A stretch of 64,000 nucleotides of DNA from Tateyamaria omphalii (GCF_019802125.1 NZ_JAHVHT010000001.1:1612001-1676000), one strand, 5' to 3'. Shown: positions 8,771 through 19,700, counted from the stretch's first letter. The notes: generated by a model from the sequence alone, not told the origin. Program-made: numbers and translations.

Positions 8771-9269
8771 CGGCGGCCACCTTGACGCTGATCATGCGAT
8801 CCGGCTCGGCAGGCGGCTCACCACGGGTGATGGCGTCGACATGCTCCATCCCTTCGATGACCTGGCCGTAGACAGTGTATTGTCCATTCAGGAAATCGTT
8901 GTCCTTGAAGTTGATGAAGAACTGCGAGTTCGCGCTGTTCGGGTTCGCCGAACGCGCCGCGCCCAGCGAGCCACGAGCGTGCGGGATCTTTGAAAATTCA
9001 GCAGGCAGATCGGGCTTGTCAGAGCCACCTGTACCCGCCATACGGATGTTGAACCCGTCTTCCATGTCGCCGTGCTGCACGTCGCCCGTCTGCGCCATGA
9101 AGCCGTCGATCACGCGGTGGAAGGCGACATTGTCGTACTCACCAGCGCGCGCCAGTTCCTTCATCCGTTCCACGTGCTGCGGGGCCACGTCGGGCAGGAG
9201 TTGAATGGTGACGGTGCCGCCCTTCAATTCCATCAGGATCGTGTTTTCGGGGTCTTTGATCTCGGCCAT
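8760..9269 (-). CDS. ppiB: Cytoplasmic cyclophilin-type peptidyl-prolyl isomerase
   Basis: A 169-residue cyclophilin without a signal peptide, closely resembling the periplasmic copy that follows it. Conserved motifs are FHRVIDGFMAQTGDVQ, NPNSANSQFFINF and LNGQYTVYGQV. It assists protein folding by prolyl cis-trans isomerisation. The two genes overlap by 11 bases and look like a tandem duplication, one copy retargeted to the periplasm. The promoter should lie in the gap before pgk, which is transcribed the other way. Confidence 0.93.
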   Translation of the reverse strand: MAEIKDPENTILMELKGGTVTIQLLPDVAPQHVERMKELARAGEYDNVAFHRVIDGFMAQTGDVQHGDMEDGFNIRMAGTGGSDKPDLPAEFSKIPHARGSLGAARSANPNSANSQFFINFKDNDFLNGQYTVYGQVIEGMEHVDAITRGEPPAEPDRMISVKVAADVA

Positions 9270-9398
9270 GTCTGCCTCTTTCCGTTCAGGTTGGGCACCT
9301 ACCTAAGCCTGTGGGCGCCGAGGGACAAGTCACCCGGTTGACCCAAGGTGCATTTGCCGCGATGGAAGGGCCGACCGCTGAACAAGGGAGTATGCGAG

Positions 9399-10586
9399 AT
9401 GGGCTGGAAATCGCTGGATGACATGGACCTTGGGGGCAAGCGCGTGCTGACCCGTGTGGACATCAATGTCCCCATGGAAAACGGCCGGGTCACCGACGCC
9501 ACCCGGATCGAACGGATCGTGCCCACCATCACCGACATCCGCGCGCAAGGCGGCAGCCCCGTTTTGCTCGCCCATTTCGGGCGGCCCAAGGGCAAGCCCA
9601 ATCCGGACATGTCGTTGCAACCGTTGGTGCCTGCCCTCGAAGAAGCATTCGGCTGCCCCGTCACCTTTGTCGAACGTCCCAGCCGGGACTTCATCGACGC
9701 GCAGCCGAACGATGCAGTGATCCTTGTGGAGAACACGCGCTTTTCCCCGATGGAGGAAGCGAACGATCCGCAGATGGCGCAGTTTTTGGCGACGCTTGGA
9801 GACATCTATTGTAACGACGCATTCTCGGCCGCGCACCGGGCCCATGCCTCGACCACCGGGGTCGCGCACCTGCTTCCCAATTGTGCGGGTCGCCTGATGC
9901 AAGCGGAGTTGGAGGCGCTGGAGGCGGCGCTCTCGACACCCAAGCGTCCGGTTGGCGCAGTGGTTGGTGGAGCGAAGGTGTCGACCAAACTCGACCTGCT
10001 GCAGAACCTGGTGAAGAAGATCGACGTGCTGATCATCGGGGGCGGCATGGCGAATACGTTCATTGCCGCGCAAGGTGCGGATCTTGGCGCCTCGCTGCAA
10101 GAGGCCGATCTGCACGACACCGCGCGGGACATCATGGCCGCAGCGGACGAGGCAGGCTGCAAGGTGATCCTGCCCACCGACGGTCGGATCGCGCGGGAGT
10201 TCAAGGCGGGTGCGGCGCATGAGGTGATTGCCCTTGGGCAAGACACCAGGCTCGCCGGGGATCAGATGGTTCTGGACGCGGGCGATGCGGCGGCTGAGAC
10301 CATCGCGCGGTGCTTTGACGATTTGGAAACACTGATCTGGAACGGCCCTCTTGGAGCCTTCGAAATCGAGCCCTTCGACACCGCGACGATGGCCGCAGCC
10401 AAGGCGGCGGCAGAGCTGACCAAGGCGGGCAAGCTGGTCACGGTTGCAGGCGGTGGCGACACAGTCGCCGCGCTGAACCAGGCGGGCGTGGCCGACGACT
10501 TCACCTATATCTCGACCGCCGGAGGCGCGTTCCTGGAGTGGATGGAGGGCAAAGAGTTGCCCGGTGTCGCGGCGCTGACCCAATAA
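9399..10586 (+). CDS. pgk: Phosphoglycerate kinase
   Basis: A 395-residue glycolytic enzyme that interconverts 1,3-bisphosphoglycerate and ADP with 3-phosphoglycerate and ATP. Signature sequences are [15 protein letters not shown] near the N-terminus, [17 protein letters not shown], and [11 protein letters not shown] near the end. The frame is open from 9348, but ATG 9399 is preceded by AAGGGAG with 8-base spacing and gives the usual N-terminus ([17 protein letters not shown]). It is a single gene, divergent from ppiB. Confidence 0.96.
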   Translation: MGWKSLDDMDLGGKRVLTRVDINVPMENGRVTDATRIERIVPTITDIRAQGGSPVLLAHFGRPKGKPNPDMSLQPLVPALEEAFGCPVTFVERPSRDFIDAQPNDAVILVENTRFSPMEEANDPQMAQFLATLGDIYCNDAFSAAHRAHASTTGVAHLLPNCAGRLMQAELEALEAALSTPKRPVGAVVGGAKVSTKLDLLQNLVKKIDVLIIGGGMANTFIAAQGADLGASLQEADLHDTARDIMAAADEAGCKVILPTDGRIAREFKAGAAHEVIALGQDTRLAGDQMVLDAGDAAAETIARCFDDLETLIWNGPLGAFEIEPFDTATMAAAKAAAELTKAGKLVTVAGGGDTVAALNQAGVADDFTYISTAGGAFLEWMEGKELPGVAALTQ

Positions 10587-10629
10587 AGACTGCAGCCGCT
10601 TGGCGACGCGGCAACCGCGCCCCATATGA

Positions 10630-10657
10630 CCCCGTATAGTAGAACAACGATACGGGG
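10630..10657. promoter_or_regulatory. Inverted repeat before the short-chain dehydrogenase gene
   Basis: CCCCGTAT (10630-10637) is mirrored by ATACGGGG (10650-10657) around a 12-base spacer. It ends nine bases before the ATG at 10666 and has no T-run. It could be an operator or an RNA hairpin controlling the next gene. Confidence 0.4.
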
Positions 10658-10665
10658 ATCATCAT

Positions 10666-11439
10666 ATGGCGTGGACACTCATCACCGGCGCGTCCGAGGG
10701 CCTTGGCGTGGAATTCGCGCGCATCGCGGCCAAGGAACAACGCAACCTGATCCTCGCCGCCCGGTCCGAAGACAAGCTGAACGCGGTCGCGGACGAAGTG
10801 CGCGCGCGGGGTGTGGAGGTTATGGTCATCCCCGCCGATCTGTCGGACATGGAAGAGGTCGAGCGGTTGTGGGCTGAGGCCACCGATGGGCGTGAGATCG
10901 ACGTGCTCGTGAACAATGCCGGGCTTGGCTACAACGGCCCCTTCGACGAAGGTCAGGGATGGGCGCGTGAGCTCAATTCGATCAACGTGAACATGCTGGC
11001 GCTGACGCGGCTGATGAAACTGGCCATTCCGCACATGAACGCCCTGCCCAAAGGGCGCATTCTGAACGTGTCGTCTGTCGCCGGATTCACGCCGGGGCCG
11101 AACATGGCTGTGTACCACGCCACGAAGGCCTATGTGCTGTCGCTGTCCGAAGCCGTGGCCGAGGAATTGCGCGGGTCCAAGGTGACCGTCACGGCCCTGT
11201 GTCCGGGGGCGACAGCGACGAATTTCTTTGACGATGCCGACATGGACGGCGTGCGCTTGTTGAAGCTGTCGAAGCCCATGAAAGCGAAAGACGTCGCTGA
11301 GGAAGGGTGGCTGCAATCGCGGATCGGCAAACGGATCGTCGTGCCGGGTGTTATGAACAAGGTCATGGCCTTTCTGCCTCGGATCAGCCCGCGCGGGATC
11401 GTGACGCGGATTGCGGCGCAGATGATGGGCAAGCACTGA
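10666..11439 (+). CDS. SDR-family NAD(P)-dependent oxidoreductase
   Basis: A 257-residue classical short-chain dehydrogenase. The cofactor motif is TGASEGLG (residues 7-14), the NAG motif is in LVNNAGLGYNG, and the catalytic serine (NVSSVAG) and YHATK follow. A Rossmann fold enzyme acting in the cytoplasm; the substrate is unknown. The C-terminal part resembles SDRs of the DltE/YqjQ-like group. It is preceded by the inverted repeat at 10630-10657 and followed by three tandem hairpins. It is probably transcribed alone. Confidence 0.88.
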   Translation: MAWTLITGASEGLGVEFARIAAKEQRNLILAARSEDKLNAVADEVRARGVEVMVIPADLSDMEEVERLWAEATDGREIDVLVNNAGLGYNGPFDEGQGWARELNSINVNMLALTRLMKLAIPHMNALPKGRILNVSSVAGFTPGPNMAVYHATKAYVLSLSEAVAEELRGSKVTVTALCPGATATNFFDDADMDGVRLLKLSKPMKAKDVAEEGWLQSRIGKRIVVPGVMNKVMAFLPRISPRGIVTRIAAQMMGKH

Positions 11440-11443
11440 ACTC

Positions 11444-11491
11444 GGCGCATCACGATGCGCCTTACGTCGTAAGGTGGACGTGTCGTCCGCC
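11444..11491. repeat. Three tandem short hairpins after the SDR gene
   Basis: Three adjacent stems: GGCGCATC/GATGCGCC (11444-11461), CCTTACG/CGTAAGG (11460-11474) and GGTGGACG/CGTCCGCC (11473-11491, one wobble pair). None is followed by a T-run. The first two share their boundary bases and so are alternatives or form a cruciform chain. Possibly a 3' mRNA stabiliser or a repeat element. Confidence 0.5.
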
Positions 11492-11588
11492 AATGTCAGC
11501 CAATTGAAACAAAAGGGATTCACAGCGCGAATCACCTGTGCCATAGTGGTCAAAACCGCCCCGAGAGGCGGACCAGAGGCAGAGTAGT

Positions 11589-11888
11589 ATGACCCGTACC
11601 GCACGTCCCGCTTTGGGCACATTCGTCTTTTTCTCGGTCGCGTTTGCGCTGGCGACCTATTTCACCTTTGCCGCCGTGCAGGGAGATTTCGGCGTGTTCC
11701 GCCGGGCCGAGATCGAAGCCGAGGCGCGCGACCTGACCCGGCAACTGGCCGAGGTGGAGGCGCAGGTGGCCGAGATGGAGAACCTGACCAAGCGGCTGTC
11801 GGATGATTTCCTGGATCTTGATCTGCTGGATGAACAGGCGCGGTCCGTTCTGGGCATGTTGCGCAGCGACGAGATCGTCATTCGCTAA
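11589..11888 (+). CDS. FtsB/DivIC-family septum formation protein
   Basis: A 99-residue bitopic protein. There is one helix (about 10-29, FVFFSVAFALATYFTFAAV) and a coiled coil (about 40-80) ending in DEQARSVLGM, the usual DivIC/FtsB pattern. It would join the divisome FtsQLB complex at the septum. Its place just upstream of the pyruvate dehydrogenase genes is common in Rhodobacteraceae, but 127 bases and a candidate promoter separate them, so it is probably its own unit. Confidence 0.82.
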   Translation: MTRTARPALGTFVFFSVAFALATYFTFAAVQGDFGVFRRAEIEAEARDLTRQLAEVEAQVAEMENLTKRLSDDFLDLDLLDEQARSVLGMLRSDEIVIR

Positions 11889-11937
11889 ACCACCCGTAAA
11901 ACATGGCTGCCATGCATCAGCTTGCCGTTGCGGCAAA

Positions 11938-11993
11938 TTGACTGTCGCGTATGGGAACCGAATCCTGTAGGGGATAGTTTAACGCTAAACTAT
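11938..11993 (+). promoter_or_regulatory. Candidate promoter and operator of the pdh operon
   Basis: TTGACT at 11938-11943 is a good -35. The best 17-base-spaced -10 is only AATCCT (11961-11966). Seven bases on, ATAGTTTA (11974-11981) and TAAACTAT (11986-11993) form a perfect inverted repeat with a 4-base centre, placed about where transcription would start. It is a likely operator for a repressor of pyruvate dehydrogenase. The regulator is not identifiable here. Confidence 0.55.
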
Positions 11994-12015
11994 TTCAGTT
12001 ACGGGAGGTTGCCGC

Positions 12016-13026
12016 ATGGCCGCGCGCAAAGCCGCAAGTAAACCGAACGTGTCGGCGGAGGAGTTGAAAGGCTACTACCGCGACATGCTTTTGATCCGCA
12101 GGTTCGAGGAAAAGGCGGGTCAGCTTTACGGCATGGGTCTGATTGGCGGCTTTTGCCACCTCTATATCGGGCAGGAAGCCGTGGTTGTGGGCCTGGAAGC
12201 GGCAGCAGAGGAAGGCGACAAGCGCATCACCTCCTACCGTGATCACGGCCACATGTTGGCCTGCGGCATGGACCCGAACGGCGTGATGGCCGAGCTGACG
12301 GGCCGTGATGGCGGTTACTCCAAGGGCAAGGGCGGCTCCATGCACATGTTCTCGAAAGAGAAGCATTTCTATGGCGGTCACGGCATCGTTGCGGCGCAGG
12401 TGCCGCTTGGCGCGGGCCTCGCCTTTGCTGACAAGTATCTTGAGAACGACCGCGTAACCTTCACCTATTTCGGGGATGGGGCCGCGAACCAGGGGCAGGT
12501 TTACGAGTCCTACAACATGGCCGAACTGTGGGATTTGCCCGTCGTGTTCGTCATCGAGAACAACCAATATGCAATGGGGACGTCGACCAAACGCTCGACC
12601 AAGTCGCCGAGCTATTGGGAACGTGGTGCCGCCTATGGCATTCCGGGTGAGGAAGTGGACGGCATGGATGTGCTGGCGGTGAAGGCGGCGGGCCAGAAGG
12701 CTGTCGCGCACTGCCGCGCTGGCAAAGGTCCGTATATCCTGGAGATCAAGACATATCGCTATCGCGGCCACTCGATGTCGGACCCGGCCAAGTACCGGAC
12801 CCGCGAGGAAGTGCAGAAGATGCGTGATGAGCGTGATCCGATCGAAGCGGTCCGCTCGATGCTGCTGACCGGCAAGCACGCGACCGAGGAAGACCTGAAG
12901 GCCATCGACAAAGAGATCAAGGAAATCGTGAACGCCTCTGCCGAGTTCGCCAAGGAGAGCCCGGAGCCGCATCTGGACGAGCTCTGGACCGACATCTACG
13001 CCGAAACGGCGCCGCAGAACGCGTAA
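12016..13026 (+). CDS. pdhA: Pyruvate dehydrogenase E1 component, alpha subunit
   Basis: A 336-residue thiamine diphosphate-dependent subunit that decarboxylates pyruvate together with PdhB. The thiamine diphosphate motif runs from GDG (153-155) to NN (182-183), within [20 protein letters not shown] and ENNQYAMG. The phosphorylation-loop region [15 protein letters not shown] is also typical. It opens the pdhA-pdhB-pdhC operon, 14 bases before pdhB, with GGGAGG upstream of the ATG. No E3 (lpd) gene follows, so the dihydrolipoamide dehydrogenase must lie elsewhere. Confidence 0.97.
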   Translation: MAARKAASKPNVSAEELKGYYRDMLLIRRFEEKAGQLYGMGLIGGFCHLYIGQEAVVVGLEAAAEEGDKRITSYRDHGHMLACGMDPNGVMAELTGRDGGYSKGKGGSMHMFSKEKHFYGGHGIVAAQVPLGAGLAFADKYLENDRVTFTYFGDGAANQGQVYESYNMAELWDLPVVFVIENNQYAMGTSTKRSTKSPSYWERGAAYGIPGEEVDGMDVLAVKAAGQKAVAHCRAGKGPYILEIKTYRYRGHSMSDPAKYRTREEVQKMRDERDPIEAVRSMLLTGKHATEEDLKAIDKEIKEIVNASAEFAKESPEPHLDELWTDIYAETAPQNA

Positions 13027-13040
13027 GGGGAGCAAGACAC

Positions 13041-14423
13041 ATGGCAACCGAAATTCTGATGCCCGCCCTGTCCCCGACGATGGAGGAAGGCACGCTGGCG
13101 AAGTGGCTGGTGAAAGAGGGCGATACGGTGTCGTCCGGTGACATCATGGCCGAGATCGAAACCGACAAGGCGACGATGGAGTTCGAGGCCGTCGACGAGG
13201 GGATCGTCGGCAAGATCCTGATCGCGGAAGGCACCGAGGGTGTGAAGGTCAATACCCCCATCGCCGTGCTGATCGAAGAAGGCGAGAGCGTCGACGATAT
13301 CGAGACATCGAGCGCCCCTGCCCCGGCAGCGTTGTCCGATGAGGAAGGCAAGGCTGCCTCGCCCGCGACGGCCTCCACCCCCGAGACGCCCCCTGCGGCG
13401 CCCAAGGTGGACAACAGCCCCGACTGGCCTGAAGGCACGGCGATGAAGGAACAGACCGTCCGCGAGGCCTTGCGCGACGCAATGGCCGAAGAAATGCGCG
13501 CCGACGACACCGTATTCCTGATGGGTGAGGAAGTGGCCGAGTATCAGGGCGCGTACAAGGTGTCTCAAGGCTTGCTGGATGAGTTCGGCGCCAAGCGCGT
13601 GATCGACACGCCCATCACCGAGCACGGCTTCGCCGGGATCGGCGTTGGTGCAGCGTTCGGCGGATTGCGTCCCATCGTTGAGTTCATGACCTTCAACTTC
13701 GCAATGCAGGCGATTGACCAGATCATCAACTCGGCTGCCAAGACGCTTTATATGTCGGGCGGCCAGATGGGCGCGCCAATGGTCTTCCGCGGTCCCAACG
13801 GCGCGGCCGCCCGCGTCGGTGCCCAGCACTCACAGGATTACGCTGCGTGGTACATGCAAGTGCCGGGTCTAAAGGTGGTCATGCCATATTCGGCCTCAGA
13901 CGCCAAAGGGTTGATGAAGACCGCCATTCGTGACCCCAACCCGGTGATCTTCTTGGAAAACGAAATCCTCTACGGGCGCACCTTCAACGTGCCGGACATG
14001 GACGACTTCACCGTTCCCTTCGGCAAAGCCCGCATTTGGCGCGAGGGCGATGACGTGACAATCGTGTCCTTCGGCATTGGCATGCAATACGCGCTGGAGG
14101 CCGCCGACAAACTGGCGGAGGACGGCATCAACGCAGAGGTGATCGACCTGCGCACGCTGCGTCCGATGGACACCGGCACGATCATCAATTCGGTGATGAA
14201 GACCAACCGATGCGTGACCGTGGAAGAAGGCTGGCCGCAAGGCTCCGTCGGCAACTACATCAGCTCGGTTCTGATGCAGCAGGCGTTCGACTATCTCGAC
14301 GCGCCGGTCATCAACTGCACCGGCAAGGACGTGCCGATGCCCTATGCTGCGAACCTCGAAAAGCACGCGCTGATCACCACCGCCGAGGTGATCGAGGCCG
14401 TCAAACAAGTCACCTACCGCTAA
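13041..14423 (+). CDS. pdhB: Pyruvate dehydrogenase E1 beta subunit with N-terminal lipoyl domain
   Basis: 460 residues: a lipoyl domain (1-80, lipoyl lysine K43 in ETDKATMEF), an Ala/Pro linker (about 90-130) and the E1 beta catalytic domain (about 138-460, starting [18 protein letters not shown]). Plain E1 beta subunits are about 330 residues; the lipoyl fusion is typical of alphaproteobacteria. The lipoyl part matches that of PdhC at nearly 90 percent of residues and in long identical DNA runs, which suggests duplication and gene conversion. Operon with pdhA and pdhC. Confidence 0.97.
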   Translation: MATEILMPALSPTMEEGTLAKWLVKEGDTVSSGDIMAEIETDKATMEFEAVDEGIVGKILIAEGTEGVKVNTPIAVLIEEGESVDDIETSSAPAPAALSDEEGKAASPATASTPETPPAAPKVDNSPDWPEGTAMKEQTVREALRDAMAEEMRADDTVFLMGEEVAEYQGAYKVSQGLLDEFGAKRVIDTPITEHGFAGIGVGAAFGGLRPIVEFMTFNFAMQAIDQIINSAAKTLYMSGGQMGAPMVFRGPNGAAARVGAQHSQDYAAWYMQVPGLKVVMPYSASDAKGLMKTAIRDPNPVIFLENEILYGRTFNVPDMDDFTVPFGKARIWREGDDVTIVSFGIGMQYALEAADKLAEDGINAEVIDLRTLRPMDTGTIINSVMKTNRCVTVEEGWPQGSVGNYISSVLMQQAFDYLDAPVINCTGKDVPMPYAANLEKHALITTAEVIEAVKQVTYR

Positions 14424-14435
14424 GGAGCCGCAGAC

Positions 14436-15740
14436 ATGCCGACAGAAATTCTCATGCCCGCGCTGTCTCCGACGATGGAGGAAGGCACGCTGGCGAAGTG
14501 GCTGGTGAAAGAGGGCGATACGGTGTCATCCGGCGACCTTTTAGCCGAGATCGAAACCGACAAGGCAACCATGGAATTCGAAGCGGTCGATGAAGGGACG
14601 GTGGGCAAGATCCTCGTTGCCGAAGGCTCCGAAGGCGTCAAGGTGAATACCCCCATCGCCGTCCTGCTGGAAGATGGCGAAAGCGCCGACGACATTGGCA
14701 GCTCACCGGCGGCGGCACCCGCGCCGGAAGCGGCCCCGGCAGCTGACGCGGCCGGTGACGTGTCGGCGCCAGCCGCCGCCGAGAAGGCCGCACCCGCGCC
14801 AGCTGCACCGACCAAGGATGGCACGCGCATCTTTGCCTCCCCTCTCGCCCGCCGCATTGCAGCGCAAAAAGGTCTGGATCTGAGCGCGATCAAGGGCTCG
14901 GGCCCCCACGGTCGCATCGTCAAGGCAGATGTGGAAAAAGCCGAAGCGGCACCCGCGAAATCAGCCGAACCTGCGCCTACCGCAGCACCTGCACCCGCGG
15001 CTCCGGCAGGTCCGTCGGGCGATGCAATTGCCAAGATGTACGAGGGACGCGACTACGAGGAAGTCAAGCTCGACGGAATGCGCAAGACCATTGCGGCACG
15101 CCTGACCGAAGCCAAGCAAACTGTACCGCATTTCTACCTGCGGCGTGACATCAAGCTCGATGCGCTGCTGGAATTCCGTGGTACGCTCAACGGGCAGCTC
15201 GCGGACCGTGGCATCAAGCTTTCGGTCAATGACTTCATCATCAAGGCCTGCGCACTAGCCCTGCAGCAGGTGCCCGATGCAAACGCGGTCTGGGCCGGTG
15301 AGAAGGTTCTGAAACTGACCCCGTCCGATGTGGCCGTGGCCGTGGCGATCGAAGGTGGACTGTTCACCCCTGTTCTGCAGGACGCCCACCAGAAATCTCT
15401 TTCGGCCCTGTCAGCCGAGATGAAGGATCTCGCAGGTCGCGCACGGGACCGCAAACTGGCGCCGCACGAATACCAAGGTGGCAGCTTTGCGATTTCCAAT
15501 CTTGGCATGTTTGGCATCGACAATTTCGATGCCGTCATCAACCCGCCGCACGGGGCTATCCTTGCGGTTGGTGCTGGAGTGAAAAAGCCGGTTGTCGGAA
15601 AGGATGGAAGTATCGAAGCGGCCACCGTCATGTCGGTGACACTGTCTGTTGACCACCGTGTCATCGACGGCGCACTCGGCGCGCAGTTGTTGCAAGCGAT
15701 CGTCGAAAACCTCGAGAACCCATTGACCATGCTGGCGTGA
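14436..15740 (+). CDS. pdhC: Dihydrolipoamide acetyltransferase (E2) of pyruvate dehydrogenase
   Basis: A 434-residue E2 core protein that transfers the acetyl group to coenzyme A. In order: a lipoyl domain (1-80, K43), an Ala/Pro linker, the peripheral subunit-binding domain (about 130-165, [15 protein letters not shown] and [11 protein letters not shown]), a second linker, and the catalytic domain ending with [10 protein letters not shown], which holds the catalytic histidine. It is the last gene of the pdh operon, 12 bases after pdhB, and is followed by a strong bidirectional terminator shared with cysE. Confidence 0.97.
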   Translation: MPTEILMPALSPTMEEGTLAKWLVKEGDTVSSGDLLAEIETDKATMEFEAVDEGTVGKILVAEGSEGVKVNTPIAVLLEDGESADDIGSSPAAAPAPEAAPAADAAGDVSAPAAAEKAAPAPAAPTKDGTRIFASPLARRIAAQKGLDLSAIKGSGPHGRIVKADVEKAEAAPAKSAEPAPTAAPAPAAPAGPSGDAIAKMYEGRDYEEVKLDGMRKTIAARLTEAKQTVPHFYLRRDIKLDALLEFRGTLNGQLADRGIKLSVNDFIIKACALALQQVPDANAVWAGEKVLKLTPSDVAVAVAIEGGLFTPVLQDAHQKSLSALSAEMKDLAGRARDRKLAPHEYQGGSFAISNLGMFGIDNFDAVINPPHGAILAVGAGVKKPVVGKDGSIEAATVMSVTLSVDHRVIDGALGAQLLQAIVENLENPLTMLA

Positions 15741-15757
15741 TGCCGGAGCGCAAACAA

Positions 15758-15788
15758 AAAAAGGCCGGAGCATCGCTCCGGCCTTTTT
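15758..15788. terminator. Bidirectional terminator between pdhC and cysE
   Basis: AAAAAGGCCGGAGC and GCTCCGGCCTTTTT pair perfectly over 14 bases with a 3-base loop, giving a T-run on both strands. It lies between the convergent stops of pdhC and cysE. Confidence 0.9.
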
Positions 15789-15804
15789 GCATTTCTTGTT
15801 TGCT

Positions 15805-16614
15805 CTATTGGTCCTTGCCCAACATATGGTTCATCGAAACCGATGGCTGATCGCAACCGGCCTCCCCGACGATACGGGCTGGAATGCCAGCAACGGTTTT
15901 GCACGGCGGTACCTCCGCAAGAACGACAGAACCTGCGGCGATACGGCTGCAATTGCCGACCCTGATGTTGCCCAACACCTTGGCGCCAGCACCGATCAAT
16001 ACACCATCTCCGATTTTCGGGTGCCGGTCCTCTTCCTCTTTGCCCGTGCCACCAAGGGTGACGGAATGCAACATCGATACGTTGTCCCCGACAACAGCTG
16101 TTTCACCAATCACGATCGAGTGTGCATGGTCGATCATGACGCCTTTGCCAATCCGGGCGGCCGGATGGATGTCGACACCAAAGATTTCCGAAACGCGCAT
16201 CTGGAAGAAATAGGCCAGATCACGATGTCCTTCCGCCCACATGAAGTGGCCCACCCGGTACGCTTGTATCGCCTGATACCCCTTGAAATAAAGAATGGGC
16301 TGCAACAAGCGATGGCAGGCCGGATCACGTTCGGAAACGGCGACCAAATCGGCGCGCGCAGCTTCGACAAGGGCTGGCGACTTCCGGTATGCCTCCTCAA
16401 CGACCTCTCGCACCACAACCATCGACATCTCATTCGAGGCGAGCTTGGCCGCAATGCGGTAGGACAATGCTTTTTCCACGGATTTATGATGCAGAATACA
16501 TGCGTGCACAAACCCGCCGATCAACGGTTCATCCGACACCGCCTGTCTGGCTTCTTCCGTGATCTGGTCCCAAACCGGGTCGATAGAAGAGATATTTGTA
16601 CGTGGGTCAGCCAT
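15805..16614 (-). CDS. cysE: Serine O-acetyltransferase
   Basis: A 269-residue enzyme of cysteine synthesis that acetylates L-serine with acetyl-CoA. The N-terminal helical domain (about 1-140) is followed by the left-handed beta-helix with hexapeptide repeats (IHPAARIGKGVMIDHAHSIV, GETAVVGDNV). The catalytic Asp-His pair is in MIDHAHS. ATG 16614 was chosen because AAAGGA stands 6 bases upstream; the frame can be extended by five residues only through a TTG. It lies downstream of the GTA cluster on the same strand, 122 bases after g15. Confidence 0.95.
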   Translation of the reverse strand: MADPRTNISSIDPVWDQITEEARQAVSDEPLIGGFVHACILHHKSVEKALSYRIAAKLASNEMSMVVVREVVEEAYRKSPALVEAARADLVAVSERDPACHRLLQPILYFKGYQAIQAYRVGHFMWAEGHRDLAYFFQMRVSEIFGVDIHPAARIGKGVMIDHAHSIVIGETAVVGDNVSMLHSVTLGGTGKEEEDRHPKIGDGVLIGAGAKVLGNIRVGNCSRIAAGSVVLAEVPPCKTVAGIPARIVGEAGCDQPSVSMNHMLGKDQ

Positions 16615-16736
16615 GTAGCGTCCTTTCAAGACCTCCCTAAACTAGATAAGGCCACTTCGCCAAACGCAAACCCGTGATAACATACATTCCGGAAAGAGAT
16701 CAGTGCACGAGGATCAGGCGCTTACCGTCAACATCA

Positions 16737-19700
16737 TCAGCCTTGCCAAACAGCGCTCTTGAACGGACCCGGTCCGTATCGTGCAGAATTCTGCGCCACC
16801 GAGATGGAAAATGGACCCGCTACCCCGTCGGCCTGTTGCATCGCGTTTGTGTAGGACCAGCTTGGCGATGCAGTGGTCGTTTCTCGAACAACTTGATCTG
16901 CCTGAACGACCCTAACGGTGTAGCTTTCAATTTCCTCGGCCAAAGGCACATCAGGTAACTCCCAGTCGTCTCCGTCAAGCCGTGTTCGTCGGACCCAATG
17001 AGCGGTAACGCCATCAGCATCACCGGACATTGTAAGGTGAACGGGCGAATATGGACGCAACCCGTTGCCATTGAATGCGTGGATGGCCTCAGTGTACGAC
17101 GGATCATCATAGCTGCGTTTTGCCGGCCCGATGCGGAAAGTCTGCGATATCCGACGCAAGGCGCGTAACAAACCTATCTGCGATGGTACACCGTTCATAA
17201 GCACGAACCACGAACCGATGGGCCATTCATCAGGCATCAATGCATCCGTGCCAGCTTGGCCACGCAATCGATGTGACAAGAGGTATTGGTTTTGCGCAAT
17301 CAATTCCGCATCTCGGAACTGCAGCAATTCCCAGTTGTCAGCTGATCCATCACCAATCGCCACAAGGTTCCCACCGTTCAGAAAAGTGGTTTCAGGAATT
17401 GATTGAAGAGTTCCATGAACCATCCTCACATCCAAAGGTTCGCCGCGATCGATGACACCACTTCTCGCACCGAGTAGCGGTTGGTTTAGAAAACCAATGC
17501 TCGCACGGGCTGCAATGATCGAGTTCAGAACGAAATCCGACTCCGTGGATGATTGATAAACAGCAACACCACCAGGCCAGGGTGTTCCTGTCACCGCCAG
17601 ATGCGGCGCATGTTCGACCTCATCACCAGTCAAAAGGGGTAAGTCCATAAACACTGACGTCAAAGGGACCGGGGGTACGAACTCGCGCACACCTGCCAAT
17701 TCGTCGGATAGTTCGGACGGTGTGTAAACTTCGGGTTCGATCCGAACTGCTTCAAGTAACTGCATCTCGCCGTGTTCGACGCGATCTACGCGGTAGAGCC
17801 CCGGACCTTCCGACCCGTCAGCTGCCACTTCGATCACATCGCCAGCACCGACGCCTATCAAAGAAGGAGGTAGGGCCAGCTTCACCCCCTCACGCGCAAT
17901 GCGTGCCTCGGCAAGCCAACGCTCAGCAACCTGCCGCCCCTCCGGGCGGGTCAATGCCATGGCGACTTCGCTTATTGAAACGGCGTGGGTAGCTTCATCA
18001 GCGAGAACCGCCTCTTCGGCAAGCACATCAAAGTTGCCGTCCGTCTGCACAAACCTCAGCCGTACACGCCCCGCAATGTCGGCTTCTGATTCACGAGATT
18101 GCTCCAATCGGCCATTCAAGTCCGTATGAAGCGCGAGTGCATCAGACGTGAGCTTGACTGCATTCCGTCCGGTGCGTGTGATGAATTTCAAAACACCATC
18201 CCGCTCGACGGCATCAAATGCAAAACGCAGCATCAAGGGCTGCAAAGCACTGCGGGCGTCTGTCACATCTTCAACCGTGTAACCACGAACAAAGCCGTAG
18301 AGTTCAGATGTGTCATAGTGCGTGAGGCCTGACCTCTGACAGATTTCACCAACAACAGATGCAAGAGAGCGCCCGGATGTACGACCATTGATCCAATGGC
18401 CCCTCGGATAGTTCTCGCCGTCAGACCAAATACGCAACGAATTTGGAAAAAACGGATACGGGCGCGCGTCCCATGCCCAAACGAATGCCCGCGACATATC
18501 AATCATCGGACCCGCATATTCATCGGATATCGGGTTGTTCTCTGGCGCGCGCCAGTGTGAGTGCATAGCGCGCAGGTACTGCTTCTGGATCAAGTCGTCG
18601 CGCCCGCCGTTGGAATACCTCGGCAAGCTGCTTTCAGACGATTTCCGGTCCAAGAACTTGTTCGGCTGGTTTGTGCCCTTGTCTACCGCCGCACAGCCGA
18701 GCTCCGTGAACCAAATGGGTTTGGATTGTGGAACCCAATCCGTCGGCATCTGCGAACGCTCTCCGCCTATCCGTTCGTAGTGCGCATTGCTCCACCAGTT
18801 TCGCAAATCCTTGAAGCGAAACATCCATGGCTCATCATGTGCACCATCGGTAATTGCCGTTCGCATCTGCGCCACACTGGCTTCGTCCGACGCATAGTAC
18901 CAATCGTATCCTTCGCCGCCTTCAATATTGGCGCGCAGATAGTCGAGATTGTAGATGCTACCCCACTCGGCATCCGTGTGTTCGTCGCCGTCACGCCAGT
19001 CAGAGATGGGCATGTAGTTATCGATCCCGATGAAGTCGATATTGTCGTCTGACCAAAGCGGATCCAAGTGGAAGTATCGATCACCACTGCCGTCCTGCGG
19101 CTGATAGCCAAAGTACTCCGTCCAATCCGCTGCATAGCTGATTTTGACATCTGGACCTAGAAGCAGCCGAACTTGCGCCGCAAGTGCCCTTAGCTTTTCC
19201 ACGGCATAAAACCGGTTCTGCGTTCCCCGGATTTGGGTCAGACCACGCATTTCAGAACTGATGCAGAACGAGTCGACGCCGCCTGCAGCACGACACAGTG
19301 TTGCATAGTGCAGAATGAAGCGGGACAAGGTCCACTCGTCAGGCCCGCTATAGTGAATTTCCGAGTCGATGGAGAAATCGGCCGCTTGCACCGTGCCAAA
19401 AAATGCATCGATCTCCGCTTCAGCGGCTGACGTCCCATCTGGCGAACCCTCAACGCCGGGTGCGGTCGACAACGTGATCCGACCTCGCCAGGGCAGGTGC
19501 GGCTGGCTCTCGTCCGGATTGTATGGGTTGGGCAGCGTGTTGCCTTCCAGCTGGTCCATGAGAATGAAGGGATAGAACATCACCTTCTTTCCGGCCTGAA
19601 CCAAGGCGCGTATGGACTCTACTACCGATTTGTCCGACGGAGTTCCTCCATAGATTGGACGGTCATCAATGCGTGGCACGTCATAGGCCGCAGTCCGCAC

